From JAXMCI01 sp046349435 (lineage in GTDB: Bacteria; Pseudomonadota; Alphaproteobacteria; Dongiales; Dongiaceae), in the NCBI GenBank assembly GCA_046349435.1, contig JAXMCI010000020.1, positions 1-64,000 of the forward strand: a DNA stretch of 64,000 nt, read 5' to 3'. Under the pieces are notes generated by a model that saw only the letters and a list, made by a program, of their open reading frames with translations, made no database searches and had not been told where the DNA came from. Within the stretch, counting starts at the first letter, position 1, and each line of letters starts with the position of its first letter. Positions 42,898 to 50,856 of this stretch are shown in pieces. A program made the translations under genes and the position numbers.

Positions 42898-43833
42898 TCA
42901 CGCCAGCCCGTCCGGCCCGGCGCCGCAGACCAGCGCGCAGACATGCTTGGCGCCGGCCAGATCGACGGCGCCGCTGCGCAGGGCCGCGATCGAGGCCGCC
43001 CCGGAGAGATCGGCGGCGACGGCCATTTCCGACCATAGCCATCGCGCGGCGTCCTGCATCGCGTCGTCGCTGACCAGGACGATGTCGTCCACGTTTCGCC
43101 GGGCGATCTCGAAGATGCGCTCGTCCGTCTTGCGGCAGGACATCGTCGCGACGCGGGAGGTCACCTCGGGGAGGGCGACCAGGCGGCCGGCGTCGAGGCA
43201 GGCCCTGATGGTAGGGGAGCCTTGCGGCTCGATGCCGACGATCCTGACCGCCGGCCGCAGCGCCCGGACGGCCGTCGAGATGCCGGCGATCAGCCCGCCG
43301 CCGCCGATTGCGACGAGCAGCAGGTCGAGCTCGCGCATGTCCTCGAGGATCTCAAGCCCGAGCGTCCCCTGCCCCGCCACGACCAGCGGGTCCGCGAAGG
43401 GGTGAAAGTAGGTGGCGCCGGTGCGGTCCGCATGGGCGAGCGCCGCCTCGTTCGACTCGGTCCACTCGCTACCGACCACCTCGACGGTGCCGTTCCACGC
43501 CTCGATCTTGCGGATCTTGTCGGCAGCGACGCTCCGCGAGACGAAGATCGTCGCCGGAATGCCGGCGACAAACGCGGTCCGCGCCACCGCCACGCCGTGA
43601 TTGCCGCCGGACGCGGTGACCAGCGCCCTCGGCGCGCTGGTGCCGCCGCGCAGGCGGTTCATCGCGCCCCGCGCCTTGAACGATCCCGTGACCTGCAGCG
43701 CCTCGAGCTTCAGTGTCACCGCGGCGTCAATCTCCGGCGGCGCCTTCAGCTGGGCCAGCTTCGTCGTGGGCGTGCGGCGCACCCAGCCCGCGATGCGTTC
43801 GCGGGCGACCTCGATGTCGTGGAGGTCAATCAT
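42898..43833 (-). CDS. threonine dehydratase-like PLP enzyme (EutB-like)
   Basis: A 311-residue fold-type II PLP enzyme of the serine/threonine dehydratase family. The Schiff-base lysine is K53 in GSFKARGA, the phosphate loop is GGGGLIAG, and ASGGNHGVAVA follows. There is no regulatory ACT domain, so it is a catabolic type. In Sinorhizobium and other bacteria a similar gene (eutB) belongs to the ectoine-use operon with ehuABCD. The neighbours here make that assignment likely. It lies 63 bases downstream of the M24 gene. Confidence 0.8.
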   Translation of the reverse strand: MIDLHDIEVARERIAGWVRRTPTTKLAQLKAPPEIDAAVTLKLEALQVTGSFKARGAMNRLRGGTSAPRALVTASGGNHGVAVARTAFVAGIPATIFVSRSVAADKIRKIEAWNGTVEVVGSEWTESNEAALAHADRTGATYFHPFADPLVVAGQGTLGLEILEDMRELDLLLVAIGGGGLIAGISTAVRALRPAVRIVGIEPQGSPTIRACLDAGRLVALPEVTSRVATMSCRKTDERIFEIARRNVDDIVLVSDDAMQDAARWLWSEMAVAADLSGAASIAALRSGAVDLAGAKHVCALVCGAGPDGLA

Positions 43834-43896
43834 GCCTTGCAGCCTTCCTCACCGATGCTTGGGCGGGAGCGCGTCCGCGACTGGACGCGCCAAACC

Positions 43897-45099
43897 TCAG
43901 ACGACGAACAGCGCGCGGGGGAAATTGGTTATAAGCTCGCAGCCGGTTTCGGTGACCAGCACGGTGTCCGTGCAGCTGACGATGTACTTTCCGGGCACGA
44001 TCACCCCCGGCACCAGGTGAAACACCATCCCCGCCCGAAGCTCGCGCTCATCACCATGCGACAGCGACATGATGTGGCCCTCACCCCAGTCCGGCGGATA
44101 GTTGATCCCGACGGAGTAGCCGGTGCGATGTCCGTGCTCGGCGCCGAACCCGGCCTTCACGAAATGGCCCCGGCTCGCCGCATGCACCTCGCCGGAGATG
44201 GCGCCGGGACGGATCGCGGCGATGGCTGCCTCCAATGCCCCGACACAGGCCTCGTTCAGCCTCGCAACGTCGGCCGGCGGCGGCCCGACGGTGCCGCAGC
44301 GGAAGATCGGCGCAATGTAGCGCTTGACGACACCCGGCAGCTCATAGGCGAGCACGTCGCCCTTCTCGAGCCGCCGCCCGCCCCAGGTCGCATGGCATAG
44401 GCTGGAGCGCGGGCCACTGACGATGAAGGGCGGCAGCCCGGCATATTCTCCGCCGGCGCAGACCAGGGCCCGCCACATCTCCGCTGCCACGTCGTTTTCC
44501 GTCAGTCCCTCGCGGGAGGCGGCGATGGTGGCCCGCAGCGCCGTCTCGACAATGCGCGCGCCCTGCCGGATATGGGCCAGCTCCTCCTCGGACTTCACCA
44601 CCCGAAGTGGCTCGACGAGCTTGGCGTCCACAACCTCGCCGCCGCGCGCCCTAATGCCCTCGATCAGGTTCCTCCATTGCCGCGGCGTGGCGAAGTAGCT
44701 GTCCGCCTCCACGCCGACGCGGCGAGAGGCGACGCCGAGATCGTCGAGAAGGGCCAGGGTCGCCGCAATCGGGTCCTCGAAATCCTGGTAGGCGACGGCG
44801 CGCCGGCTCCATGAGCGCAGGAGCGTGTTGGTCGTCTCGATCCGTCGCAGGACGTTGATCGGCTTCTCGCCGCGGGCGACGACCGAGGCCTGGTAGAAGT
44901 AGTACCCAGGCGAGTCATGACCGGTCATGTAGTAGATGTTCTCCGGGGTGAACGACACGAATATGTCGAGCCCCTGATCCGCCATCGCCGAGTGCAGCAG
45001 GCGCAGGCGACGCTCATACTCGGCATCGGAGAAGGGCAGCGGCTCGACCAGGGGACCCGTGCCCTCGATCACTTTGGCGTGCTTTGTTCCAGCGGTCAC
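43897..45099 (-). CDS. pita-bread (M24/creatinase) family hydrolase, EutD/DoeA-like
   Basis: A 400-residue protein with an N-terminal creatinase domain (LPFSDAEYERRLRLLHSAM) and a C-terminal pita-bread domain. Most metal ligands of true aminopeptidases are missing: ELPGVVKRYIAPIFR replaces the DxG...D motif, FHLVPG replaces xEPG, and SCTDT replaces the final acidic motif. The catalytic-region histidine in GHRTGYS remains. This pattern is that of metal-free members such as creatinase and ectoine hydrolase DoeA/EutD, as is PPDWGEGHIMSL. The start is GTG at 45099 with GGGAG upstream. Ring opening of ectoine or a related compound is inferred from this and from the transporter. Confidence 0.75.
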   Translation of the reverse strand: MTAGTKHAKVIEGTGPLVEPLPFSDAEYERRLRLLHSAMADQGLDIFVSFTPENIYYMTGHDSPGYYFYQASVVARGEKPINVLRRIETTNTLLRSWSRRAVAYQDFEDPIAATLALLDDLGVASRRVGVEADSYFATPRQWRNLIEGIRARGGEVVDAKLVEPLRVVKSEEELAHIRQGARIVETALRATIAASREGLTENDVAAEMWRALVCAGGEYAGLPPFIVSGPRSSLCHATWGGRRLEKGDVLAYELPGVVKRYIAPIFRCGTVGPPPADVARLNEACVGALEAAIAAIRPGAISGEVHAASRGHFVKAGFGAEHGHRTGYSVGINYPPDWGEGHIMSLSHGDERELRAGMVFHLVPGVIVPGKYIVSCTDTVLVTETGCELITNFPRALFVV

Positions 45100-45116
45100 G
45101 TCCGGTCACTCCCTCG

Positions 45117-45797
45117 CTAGCGCGTCATTCCAGGTCCCGCCTTGCCGAGCCGCCCGAACCGGCGCTCCAGGGCACGCAGGAGCACGATCGAAATCAGGCT
45201 GATGATCAGGAAGATGACCCCGACCATGGTCATCGGCTCGAGATAGCGGAAGGTGTAGTTCGAGATGATCCGCGCCTGACCCATCAGCTCGAGGATCGTC
45301 ACCACCGAGAGCAGCGGCGTCTCCTTGAACATCGTGATCAGATAGTTGGCCAGCGCGGGGATCATCGGCGGCACGCCCTGCGGCAGCACGACGTAGCGCC
45401 AGGTCTGCCAGGGGCTGAGATTGCAGGCCAACGCCGCCTCCCACTGACCGCGCGGAACCGCGTCGATGCCGGCGCGGTAGACCTCCGCAGTGTAGGTCGC
45501 GTAGTGGATGCCGAGACCGATCACGCCGGCGGCAAGGGGTGGCAGCCTGACGCCGAGATCCGGGAGAATGTAGAAGATGAAATAGAGCTGCACGAGCAGG
45601 GGGGTGCCGCGGATGAACTCGCAGCCGAAGGTGGCGGTCCTGGCGAGCACGCGGATCCGGGACTTCCGGGCGAGCATGAAGATCAGGCCGAGCACGGCCG
45701 CCACGCAGGCGCCGAGCAGGGTGGCCAGGATGGTGATCTTCACCCCTTCCAGCAGGTCCGGCAGGATCTCGATGACGAACTTCCAGTCCCAGGTCAT
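45117..45797 (-). CDS. ehuD: ectoine/hydroxyectoine-type ABC transporter permease (EhuD-like)
   Basis: A 226-residue polar-amino-acid permease (HisM family). It has spans at about 19-42, 50-75 and 85-105 and the EAA loop EAALACNLSPWQTWRYVVLPQGVPP. The segments EFIRGTPLLVQLYFIFYILPDLGV and HYATYTAEVYRAGI match EhuD as remembered. It starts seven bases downstream of ehuC. Confidence 0.85.
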   Translation of the reverse strand: MTWDWKFVIEILPDLLEGVKITILATLLGACVAAVLGLIFMLARKSRIRVLARTATFGCEFIRGTPLLVQLYFIFYILPDLGVRLPPLAAGVIGLGIHYATYTAEVYRAGIDAVPRGQWEAALACNLSPWQTWRYVVLPQGVPPMIPALANYLITMFKETPLLSVVTILELMGQARIISNYTFRYLEPMTMVGVIFLIISLISIVLLRALERRFGRLGKAGPGMTR

Positions 45798-45803
45798 CTT
45801 CCG

Positions 45804-46463
45804 TCACGCGCCCAGCCGGTCGAGGCCTCGGGTCAGCCGCCGCTCGAGCCCGCGCACCGAGAAGGAGATAGCCGAGGAGATGCAGAAATAAACGATGAGG
45901 ATGAAGAGGAACGGCATGAAGTCACTGCCGGTCTGGGCGCGCGCGACCTGCGCCTGGAAGGTCAGGTCCGCCAGCGAGATGAGCGATACGACGGCGGTCG
46001 ACTTCAGCAGCTCGATCGCGTTGTTGCCGAAGACCGGCAGCATGACCGGAATTGCCTGGGGCACGATCACGTGCCGCAGGGCCCTGTAGCGGGTGAGGTT
46101 CAGCGCGGTACAAGCCTCGAGCTGGTCGCGGTCGACCGACTGGACGGCGCCCCGCACCGTCTCGGCGCCATACGCGCCGACATTGAGGCCCAGCACCGCG
46201 GCGCCGGCGACGAAGGGGGACAGCGACAAGCCGAACAGCGGCAGCACATAGTAGGCCCAGAAGAGCTGGACGAAGACCGAGGTGCCGCGGAAGAACTCCG
46301 TGTAGAGGGTCGCCGCCGCCCGAACGACGGGCCTTCGCGACAGACGCGCGAGGCCGACGGCGAAGGCTATAGCCAGCGCGATGGCGCAGCCGAGCGCCGT
46401 CAGCCGCAGGGTCATCCACGCGCCCTGGAGCATCAGGGGGATGTAGGCCGCCCAATCGTGCAT
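45804..46463 (-). CDS. ehuC: ectoine/hydroxyectoine-type ABC transporter permease (EhuC-like)
   Basis: A 219-residue HisM-family permease. The segments EFFRGTSVFVQLFWAYYVLPLFG and LNVGAYGAETVRGAVQSV are typical of EhuC, and its EAA loop is EACTALNLTRYRALRHVIVPQAIP. It forms the heterodimeric channel with the next gene. A strong hairpin separates it from ehuB. Confidence 0.85.
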   Translation of the reverse strand: MHDWAAYIPLMLQGAWMTLRLTALGCAIALAIAFAVGLARLSRRPVVRAAATLYTEFFRGTSVFVQLFWAYYVLPLFGLSLSPFVAGAAVLGLNVGAYGAETVRGAVQSVDRDQLEACTALNLTRYRALRHVIVPQAIPVMLPVFGNNAIELLKSTAVVSLISLADLTFQAQVARAQTGSDFMPFLFILIVYFCISSAISFSVRGLERRLTRGLDRLGA

Positions 46464-46484
46464 GGGATCGATCCGCGCGATGGA

Positions 46485-46509
46485 GGAGGCGCTCGGGCCG
46501 AGCGCCTCC
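46485..46509. other. intercistronic hairpin between ehuB and ehuC
   Basis: Arms 46485-46494 and 46500-46509 pair perfectly (10 bp, mostly G-C) around a 5-base loop. It fills the centre of the 56-base gap after the binding-protein stop. The arrangement repeats that at 12292-12324 in the other importer and would favour binding-protein message over permease message. Confidence 0.55.
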
Positions 46510-46519
46510 CGCCGTCAGC

Positions 46520-47386
46520 TCAGTTGGGGCCGCCGCAGAGCTTCTCGCGGCTCGTCGCCATTGCGGTGGCAGCCGAGAAGCCATAGGGCTCGATGACCTT
46601 GGCAAACTCGCCCGAGGCCTTCATCTGCGCCAGTACCTTGTCGAAGGCGTCCCGCAGCGCGGTATCCTGCTTGCGGAAGGCGACGCCGTCGCAATAGATC
46701 GGCGCGCCCACCGGGGCAACCATCTCGACGTTCGGGTCGTTCGCCTTCTTCATCAGGTCCGCGATCGAGAGCACGGTCATTGCGTCCACGTCGGCGCGAT
46801 CGTCCTGAAGCATCTTGACGCCGGCCTCGGGGTCGGGCTGCAGCACAATGCGGTCGCGCGGTACCCCGGCCTCGATCGCCAGGCGCTCCTGCACCGATCC
46901 GCCGACCGTGCTCATGCGGACCTTCGGGTTGTTGGCGATGTCCTTGAAGTTGTGCAGGTTGAACGGATTGCCCTTCTTCACGATGAAGGCGACGGTGTCG
47001 CACAGCATCGGCTCCGAGAATAGGACGGCAGCGCACCGCTCCGGCTTTATGAAGAGGCCCGCGGTCACCGCATCGAAGCGGTGCGCCTGCAGCCCGGCGA
47101 TCATTGCCCCCATCTCAGAGACCGATGCGGAGACGTCGGGAATGCCCATCTGCTTGAAGATCATGCGTGCCATGTCGGGTGAGGCGCCCGACACGCTGCC
47201 ATCGGGCTTGATGGCCGTGAAGGGCGGCTCGTTCCCGATTGCGATGCGGATGAATCCCTGTTGCTTGGCCTGGTCGAGCGTGTCGTCGGCGACGGCGCGT
47301 TCCGCCATCGTCAGGATGAACGCGCCGGCACCAAGCGCTGCCAGCGCCGCGATCACCCTACGACTGGTCTTCTGCCTGGTACTCAT
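46520..47386 (-). CDS. ehuB: ectoine/hydroxyectoine-type ABC transporter substrate-binding protein (EhuB-like)
   Basis: A 288-residue periplasmic SBP_bac_3 protein with a signal peptide (hydrophobic 11-28, cleavage near AVADD). The pocket motifs NEPPFT and AGLFIKPERC match the E-x-x-F and aromatic/Arg positions that hold ectoine in S. meliloti EhuB, from memory. The ATG at 47386 has an AGGGGAGGTGA ribosome site; an upstream in-frame ATG is less likely. Ligand preference between ectoine, hydroxyectoine and relatives is not proven. Confidence 0.82.
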   Translation of the reverse strand: MSTRQKTSRRVIAALAALGAGAFILTMAERAVADDTLDQAKQQGFIRIAIGNEPPFTAIKPDGSVSGASPDMARMIFKQMGIPDVSASVSEMGAMIAGLQAHRFDAVTAGLFIKPERCAAVLFSEPMLCDTVAFIVKKGNPFNLHNFKDIANNPKVRMSTVGGSVQERLAIEAGVPRDRIVLQPDPEAGVKMLQDDRADVDAMTVLSIADLMKKANDPNVEMVAPVGAPIYCDGVAFRKQDTALRDAFDKVLAQMKASGEFAKVIEPYGFSAATAMATSREKLCGGPN

Positions 47387-47453
47387 AGTCACCTCCCCTT
47401 GCTTCTGCCGTTGATGGAACCGGCCATGTCCCCATGGCATGCCGGACGGACGC

Positions 47454-48239
47454 TCACACCCGAAGCCCGGCGGCGATGATCTTCCGCAGGAAGGTGCGGG
47501 TGCGCTCCTCCTTCGGGCGGGTGAAGATGTCGTCCGGCGGGCCGCTCTCCACGATCCTGCCCTGGTCCAGGAACATGACCCTGTCGGCGAAATCGTGGGC
47601 GAAGCTCATCTCGTGAGTGACGAGGATCATCGTCATGTCGGTCTCCTTGCCGAGCCGGCGCATGACGTTGAGCACCTCCTCGACAAGCTCGGGATCGAGC
47701 GCCGAGGTCACCTCGTCGAACAGCATGATCTCGGGCTTCAGCGCGAGCGCCCGGGCGATCGCCACACGCTGCTTCTGGCCGCCCGAAAGCTGCGACGGCA
47801 TGGCGTGCGCCTTGTCGGCCAGGCCCACCATGTCCAGGAGCTCGATCGCCTCGCGTACGGCGGTCGTCCGGTCGATTCCCCGGTTCAGCCGTGGCGCCAG
47901 GATCACGTTCTCCAGCACGGACATGTGCGGGAACAGGTTGAAGAGCTGAAACACCATGCCGATCTTCGCGCGCATCCGGCGAAGATGCTGAGCGTCGGCC
48001 GGCACCAGCGCGCCGTTGCGCTCGATGTGCAATAGCTGCTCGCCGGCGATCCTTATGTGCCCGCCATCGATCGGCTCGAGCGTCATCAGGATCCTGAGAA
48101 TGGTGCTCTTGCCGGAGCCCGATGGGCCGATCAGCGCGAGCTTCTCGCTGCGGGCCACGGAGAAGGAGAGGTCGTCGAGGACCAGCAGATCCCCGAAGCG
48201 CTTCCTGACGCTCTCGACCTCAACGAGCGGCTCAACCAT
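47454..48239 (-). CDS. ehuA: ectoine/hydroxyectoine-type ABC transporter ATP-binding protein (EhuA-like)
   Basis: A 261-residue ATPase of the polar amino acid family. Walker A is GPSGSGKST, the Q-loop MVFQLFNLFPH is typical of this class, the signature is LSGGQKQR, Walker B ends LFDEVTSALD, and the H-loop is VTHEM. Gene order regulator-ehuA-B-C-D-hydrolase-dehydratase is like the S. meliloti ehu/eut operon. Its ATG overlaps the regulator stop by eight bases. Confidence 0.88.
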   Translation of the reverse strand: MVEPLVEVESVRKRFGDLLVLDDLSFSVARSEKLALIGPSGSGKSTILRILMTLEPIDGGHIRIAGEQLLHIERNGALVPADAQHLRRMRAKIGMVFQLFNLFPHMSVLENVILAPRLNRGIDRTTAVREAIELLDMVGLADKAHAMPSQLSGGQKQRVAIARALALKPEIMLFDEVTSALDPELVEEVLNVMRRLGKETDMTMILVTHEMSFAHDFADRVMFLDQGRIVESGPPDDIFTRPKEERTRTFLRKIIAAGLRV

Positions 48240-49023
48240 TCTGGTCGACGTCCCCGGTGTCGTCCTCTCCGTCCTGGACGGCCGCGAGCGGCAGCCGGTC
48301 CCCGCCGTGGCGCGGTCGCTCCTTCATCACCTTGCCGATCCAACGGAGATGCCGCTTCATCTCGGCCCGCGCGGCCTTCGCGTTGCGCCGCTCGACCGCG
48401 TCCAGGATTCGCGCATGGTCCTCGACATCGCGCTGCTCCGGCAGCTTCGCGTCGGCCACGTAGAAGCGCGAGATCCACTTCATGATCTCGGTGAAGCCGC
48501 TGTTGTGCGCCGCTCGGCAGAGATTGAAATGGAAGGAGACGTCGGAAGGCGGATTGGCCATCTTGTCGAGGTCGCGCCCGAACTCCTCGATATTCCGCCG
48601 CAGGCGGGCCAGGTCGCGATCGGTGGCGCGGACCGCGGCAAGCGCCGCCACCTCCGGCTCCACTGCCAGCCGGACCGCCAGCATCTCCTCCGAGAGCCGC
48701 CGGGCGACCCGGCCGTTCGCGGTGAGCGCCGGCTGCCCGGAGAGCGGTGGCAAGCCGCTGGCGACGAAGATCCCGGAGCCGTGGCGGATCTCGATGATGC
48801 CGAGCGCCTCCAGCGCGCGGAGTCCCTCGCGTACCGAGGGCCGGCTAACGCCCAGCATCCGCGTCAGGTCACCCAGCGAGGGCAGCCGGTCCCCCGTCTC
48901 GAACTTCTGCGCGGCCATATGGGCCGTGACCCTCTCCTGCACCTGTTGGGTCACACGCGGGCCTGGAATGCGCTTCAGCAAATCGCCACCCGTCGCCACT
49001 CGTATTAGATATGAAGATATCAT
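48232..49023 (-). CDS. GntR-family regulator, FadR/FCD type
   Basis: A protein of up to 263 residues with a winged helix (RLPSLGDLTRMLGVSRPSVREGLRALEALGII) and an FCD effector domain with metal-binding histidines (SFHFNLCRAAHN). It heads the ehu operon and overlaps ehuA, so it probably governs it. The start is doubtful: the ATG at 49023 lies inside a palindrome and a likely -10 box, so a GTG at 48999 or TTG at 48981 may be used instead. Known ectoine operons are usually controlled by MocR-type EnuR or an AsnC protein, so an FCD regulator is unusual. Confidence 0.85.
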   Translation of the reverse strand: MISSYLIRVATGGDLLKRIPGPRVTQQVQERVTAHMAAQKFETGDRLPSLGDLTRMLGVSRPSVREGLRALEALGIIEIRHGSGIFVASGLPPLSGQPALTANGRVARRLSEEMLAVRLAVEPEVAALAAVRATDRDLARLRRNIEEFGRDLDKMANPPSDVSFHFNLCRAAHNSGFTEIMKWISRFYVADAKLPEQRDVEDHARILDAVERRNAKAARAEMKRHLRWIGKVMKERPRHGGDRLPLAAVQDGEDDTGDVDQNG

Positions 49024-49041
49024 ACCTCTTTAGACGGTCAA
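49008..49041 (-). promoter_or_regulatory. candidate promoter and operator of the ehu/eut operon
   Basis: On the minus strand TTGACC (49036-49041) and TATCTT (49014-49019) are separated by 16 bases. The perfect inverted repeat GATAT-gaag-ATATC (49008-49021) overlaps the -10. This AT-rich patch is the only promoter-like sequence upstream of the operon. Autoregulation by the FCD regulator is inferred. Confidence 0.45.
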
Positions 49042-49440
49042 CGGCTTGCGAGGCCACTGTCGCCGACACTCGATATGTCCCTCTCGCCGATCCAGTTCGG
49101 CGGAACGCCCAGGATTCGAACTCATGAGTCCGACCGCCCCACCGCCGGACCGTCGGCTCCGGTCGAAGCTGTTGCAAGAGCTTCCAGCGGCGACCACTGG
49201 AGGGCTGGCGGATGGGGTGGGAGGCTATTCAGCCCTCTAGAAGTCTCGGAAATATGCTGCCTTTCGCTCCCACACGACCTGTTCGGCACCCAGAACTCTC
49301 CGCCGCCTCCACCTGCGTCAGCCCCCCATCCTCCCAGCGACCCCGATCCTGCTCGAACTTCGGCGACGCTGGCAGCAGCAAGGCCGTAGCTGCTAGCCTG
49401 CCGGAGACATCTCACCGGCTGGGGGGACAGGCCGGGTCCC
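49042..49440. other. intergenic region without a recognisable gene
   Basis: About 400 bases between the ehu operon and the acyltransferase gene. A minus-strand GTTCGAATCC near 49105-49115 resembles a tRNA T-loop but no cloverleaf can be built around it. No coding similarity, repeat or clear terminator was seen. It must hold the promoter of the plus-strand acyltransferase gene. Confidence 0.5.
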
Positions 49441-50854
49441 GTGCTGTTCGCATCGCCGCTCTTCCTGCTCGGCTTCCTGCCGCTGTTCCTGGCCGTGCAC
49501 GCGCTCGCCCCGCGGCGCGCGGTCAATCTCGTCATTCTCGGCGCCAGCCTGCTGTTCTACGCCTGGGGCGAGCCGGTCTTCGTCTGGATCGCGGTCGCCT
49601 CGGCGCTGCTGGACCTCGTCCTCGTCGCCGCGATGACGCGCAGCGCCGGCTGGCGGCGCCGCCTGTGGCTTGCGGCGGCGGTCGGCGCCAACCTGCTGCT
49701 GCTCGCGTGGTTCAAGTACGCGAACTTCGCCTTTGCCAACCTCGACTGGCTGTCGCGGCACCTGCTGGGCGCCGGCCTCCGGGCCCTGGCAAGAAGTGAT
49801 GCTGCCGATCGGCGTCTCCTTCATCGTCTTCGAGAAGATCACCTACGCCGTGGACGTGTTCCGCGGCACCGGGCCGGTGGCGCGCCGGCCGCAGGACTAC
49901 CTGCTCTTCGTCCTGCTGTTCCCGAAGCTGCTCGCCGGCCCGATCCTGAAGTACCGCGACATCGCCCCGCAGCTCGCAGCGCGGCCGCGCCGCACCGACG
50001 ATCTGATCCTCGGGCTGGCGCGCTTTGCCGCCGGGCTCGGCAAGAAGGTGCTGCTCGCCGATCCGCTGGGCGAGATCGTCGGCATGGCCTTCGGCCGGCC
50101 CGCCGGCGAGCTCGGCTGCGGGCTCGCCTGGCTCGGCGCGGTCGCCTTCTCGCTGCAGATCTTCCTCGACTTCTCCGGCTATTCCGACATGGCGATCGGG
50201 CTCGGCCGCGCGCTGGGATTCCGGTTGATGGAGAACTTCGACCGGCCCTACCTGGCGGTCGGCTTCCACGAGTTCTGGCGGCGCTGGCACATCTCGCTGA
50301 CGACCTGGATCCGGGACTATCTCTACATCCCGCTCGGCGGCGACCGGGTCTCGCGGCCGCGCCTCGGCTTCAATCTCTGGCTCTGCTTCCTCGCCTCGGG
50401 CCTGTGGCACGGGGCCGACTGGAAGTTCGTGGCCTGGGGCGCCTATCACGGGCTGTTCCTCAGCCTCGAGCGCCTGTTCCTGCGGCGCTGGCTGGAACGC
50501 CTGCCGCGTGCGCTCGCCATGGCCCTGACCTTCCTGGCGGTGACGATCGGCTGGGTGCTGTTCCGCGCCGCCGACCTCGCCGAGGCCGGCCGCTACCTGC
50601 TGGCCATGGCGAGCCCGGGGCGCGGCACCGCCGGCTACCTGCTGGTGAGCCTCGACCTGCGGGTGGCCCTGGTGGTCGGGCTCGCTCTCTGCATCCTGCC
50701 GGCGACGCGGCTCGGCGCCCTGCTCGACCGGGGCTGGGGGGCCGGCACCTCGATCCGCACCCTCGGGCTGGCAGGATCCGCCCTGCTGCTGCTGCTGTCC
50801 GCCGCCCGGGTGCTGACGGTCAGCGCCCACCCCTTCCTCTACTTCCGGTTCTAG
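49441..50854 (+). pseudogene. MBOAT O-acyltransferase (AlgI-like), interrupted by a frameshift
   Basis: The N-terminus (GTG at 49441, MLFASPLFLLGFLPLF, then LGASLLFYAWGEP) is in one frame until about residue 112. The rest (EVMLPIGVSFIVFEKITYAVDVFRG onward) is in the next frame from about 49787. One extra base between about 49772 and 49790 would explain it. Joined, the protein is about 470 residues, the normal AlgI/PatA length, and keeps the catalytic-region motifs FHEFWRRWHISLTTW and GLWHGADWKF. It would move acyl groups across the membrane to a polysaccharide through the AlgX/J-like partner. A recent mutation, programmed frameshift or sequencing error cannot be told apart here. Confidence 0.8.
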
Positions 50855-50856
50855 CC

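Noticed and set aside
49095..49145. A T-loop-like GTTCGAATCC on the minus strand, considered as a tRNA or as an att site partner of tRNA-Ser.
   Set aside because: No acceptor, D or anticodon stem can be built, and no direct repeat longer than the T-loop itself is shared with tRNA-Ser; the orientation is also opposite.
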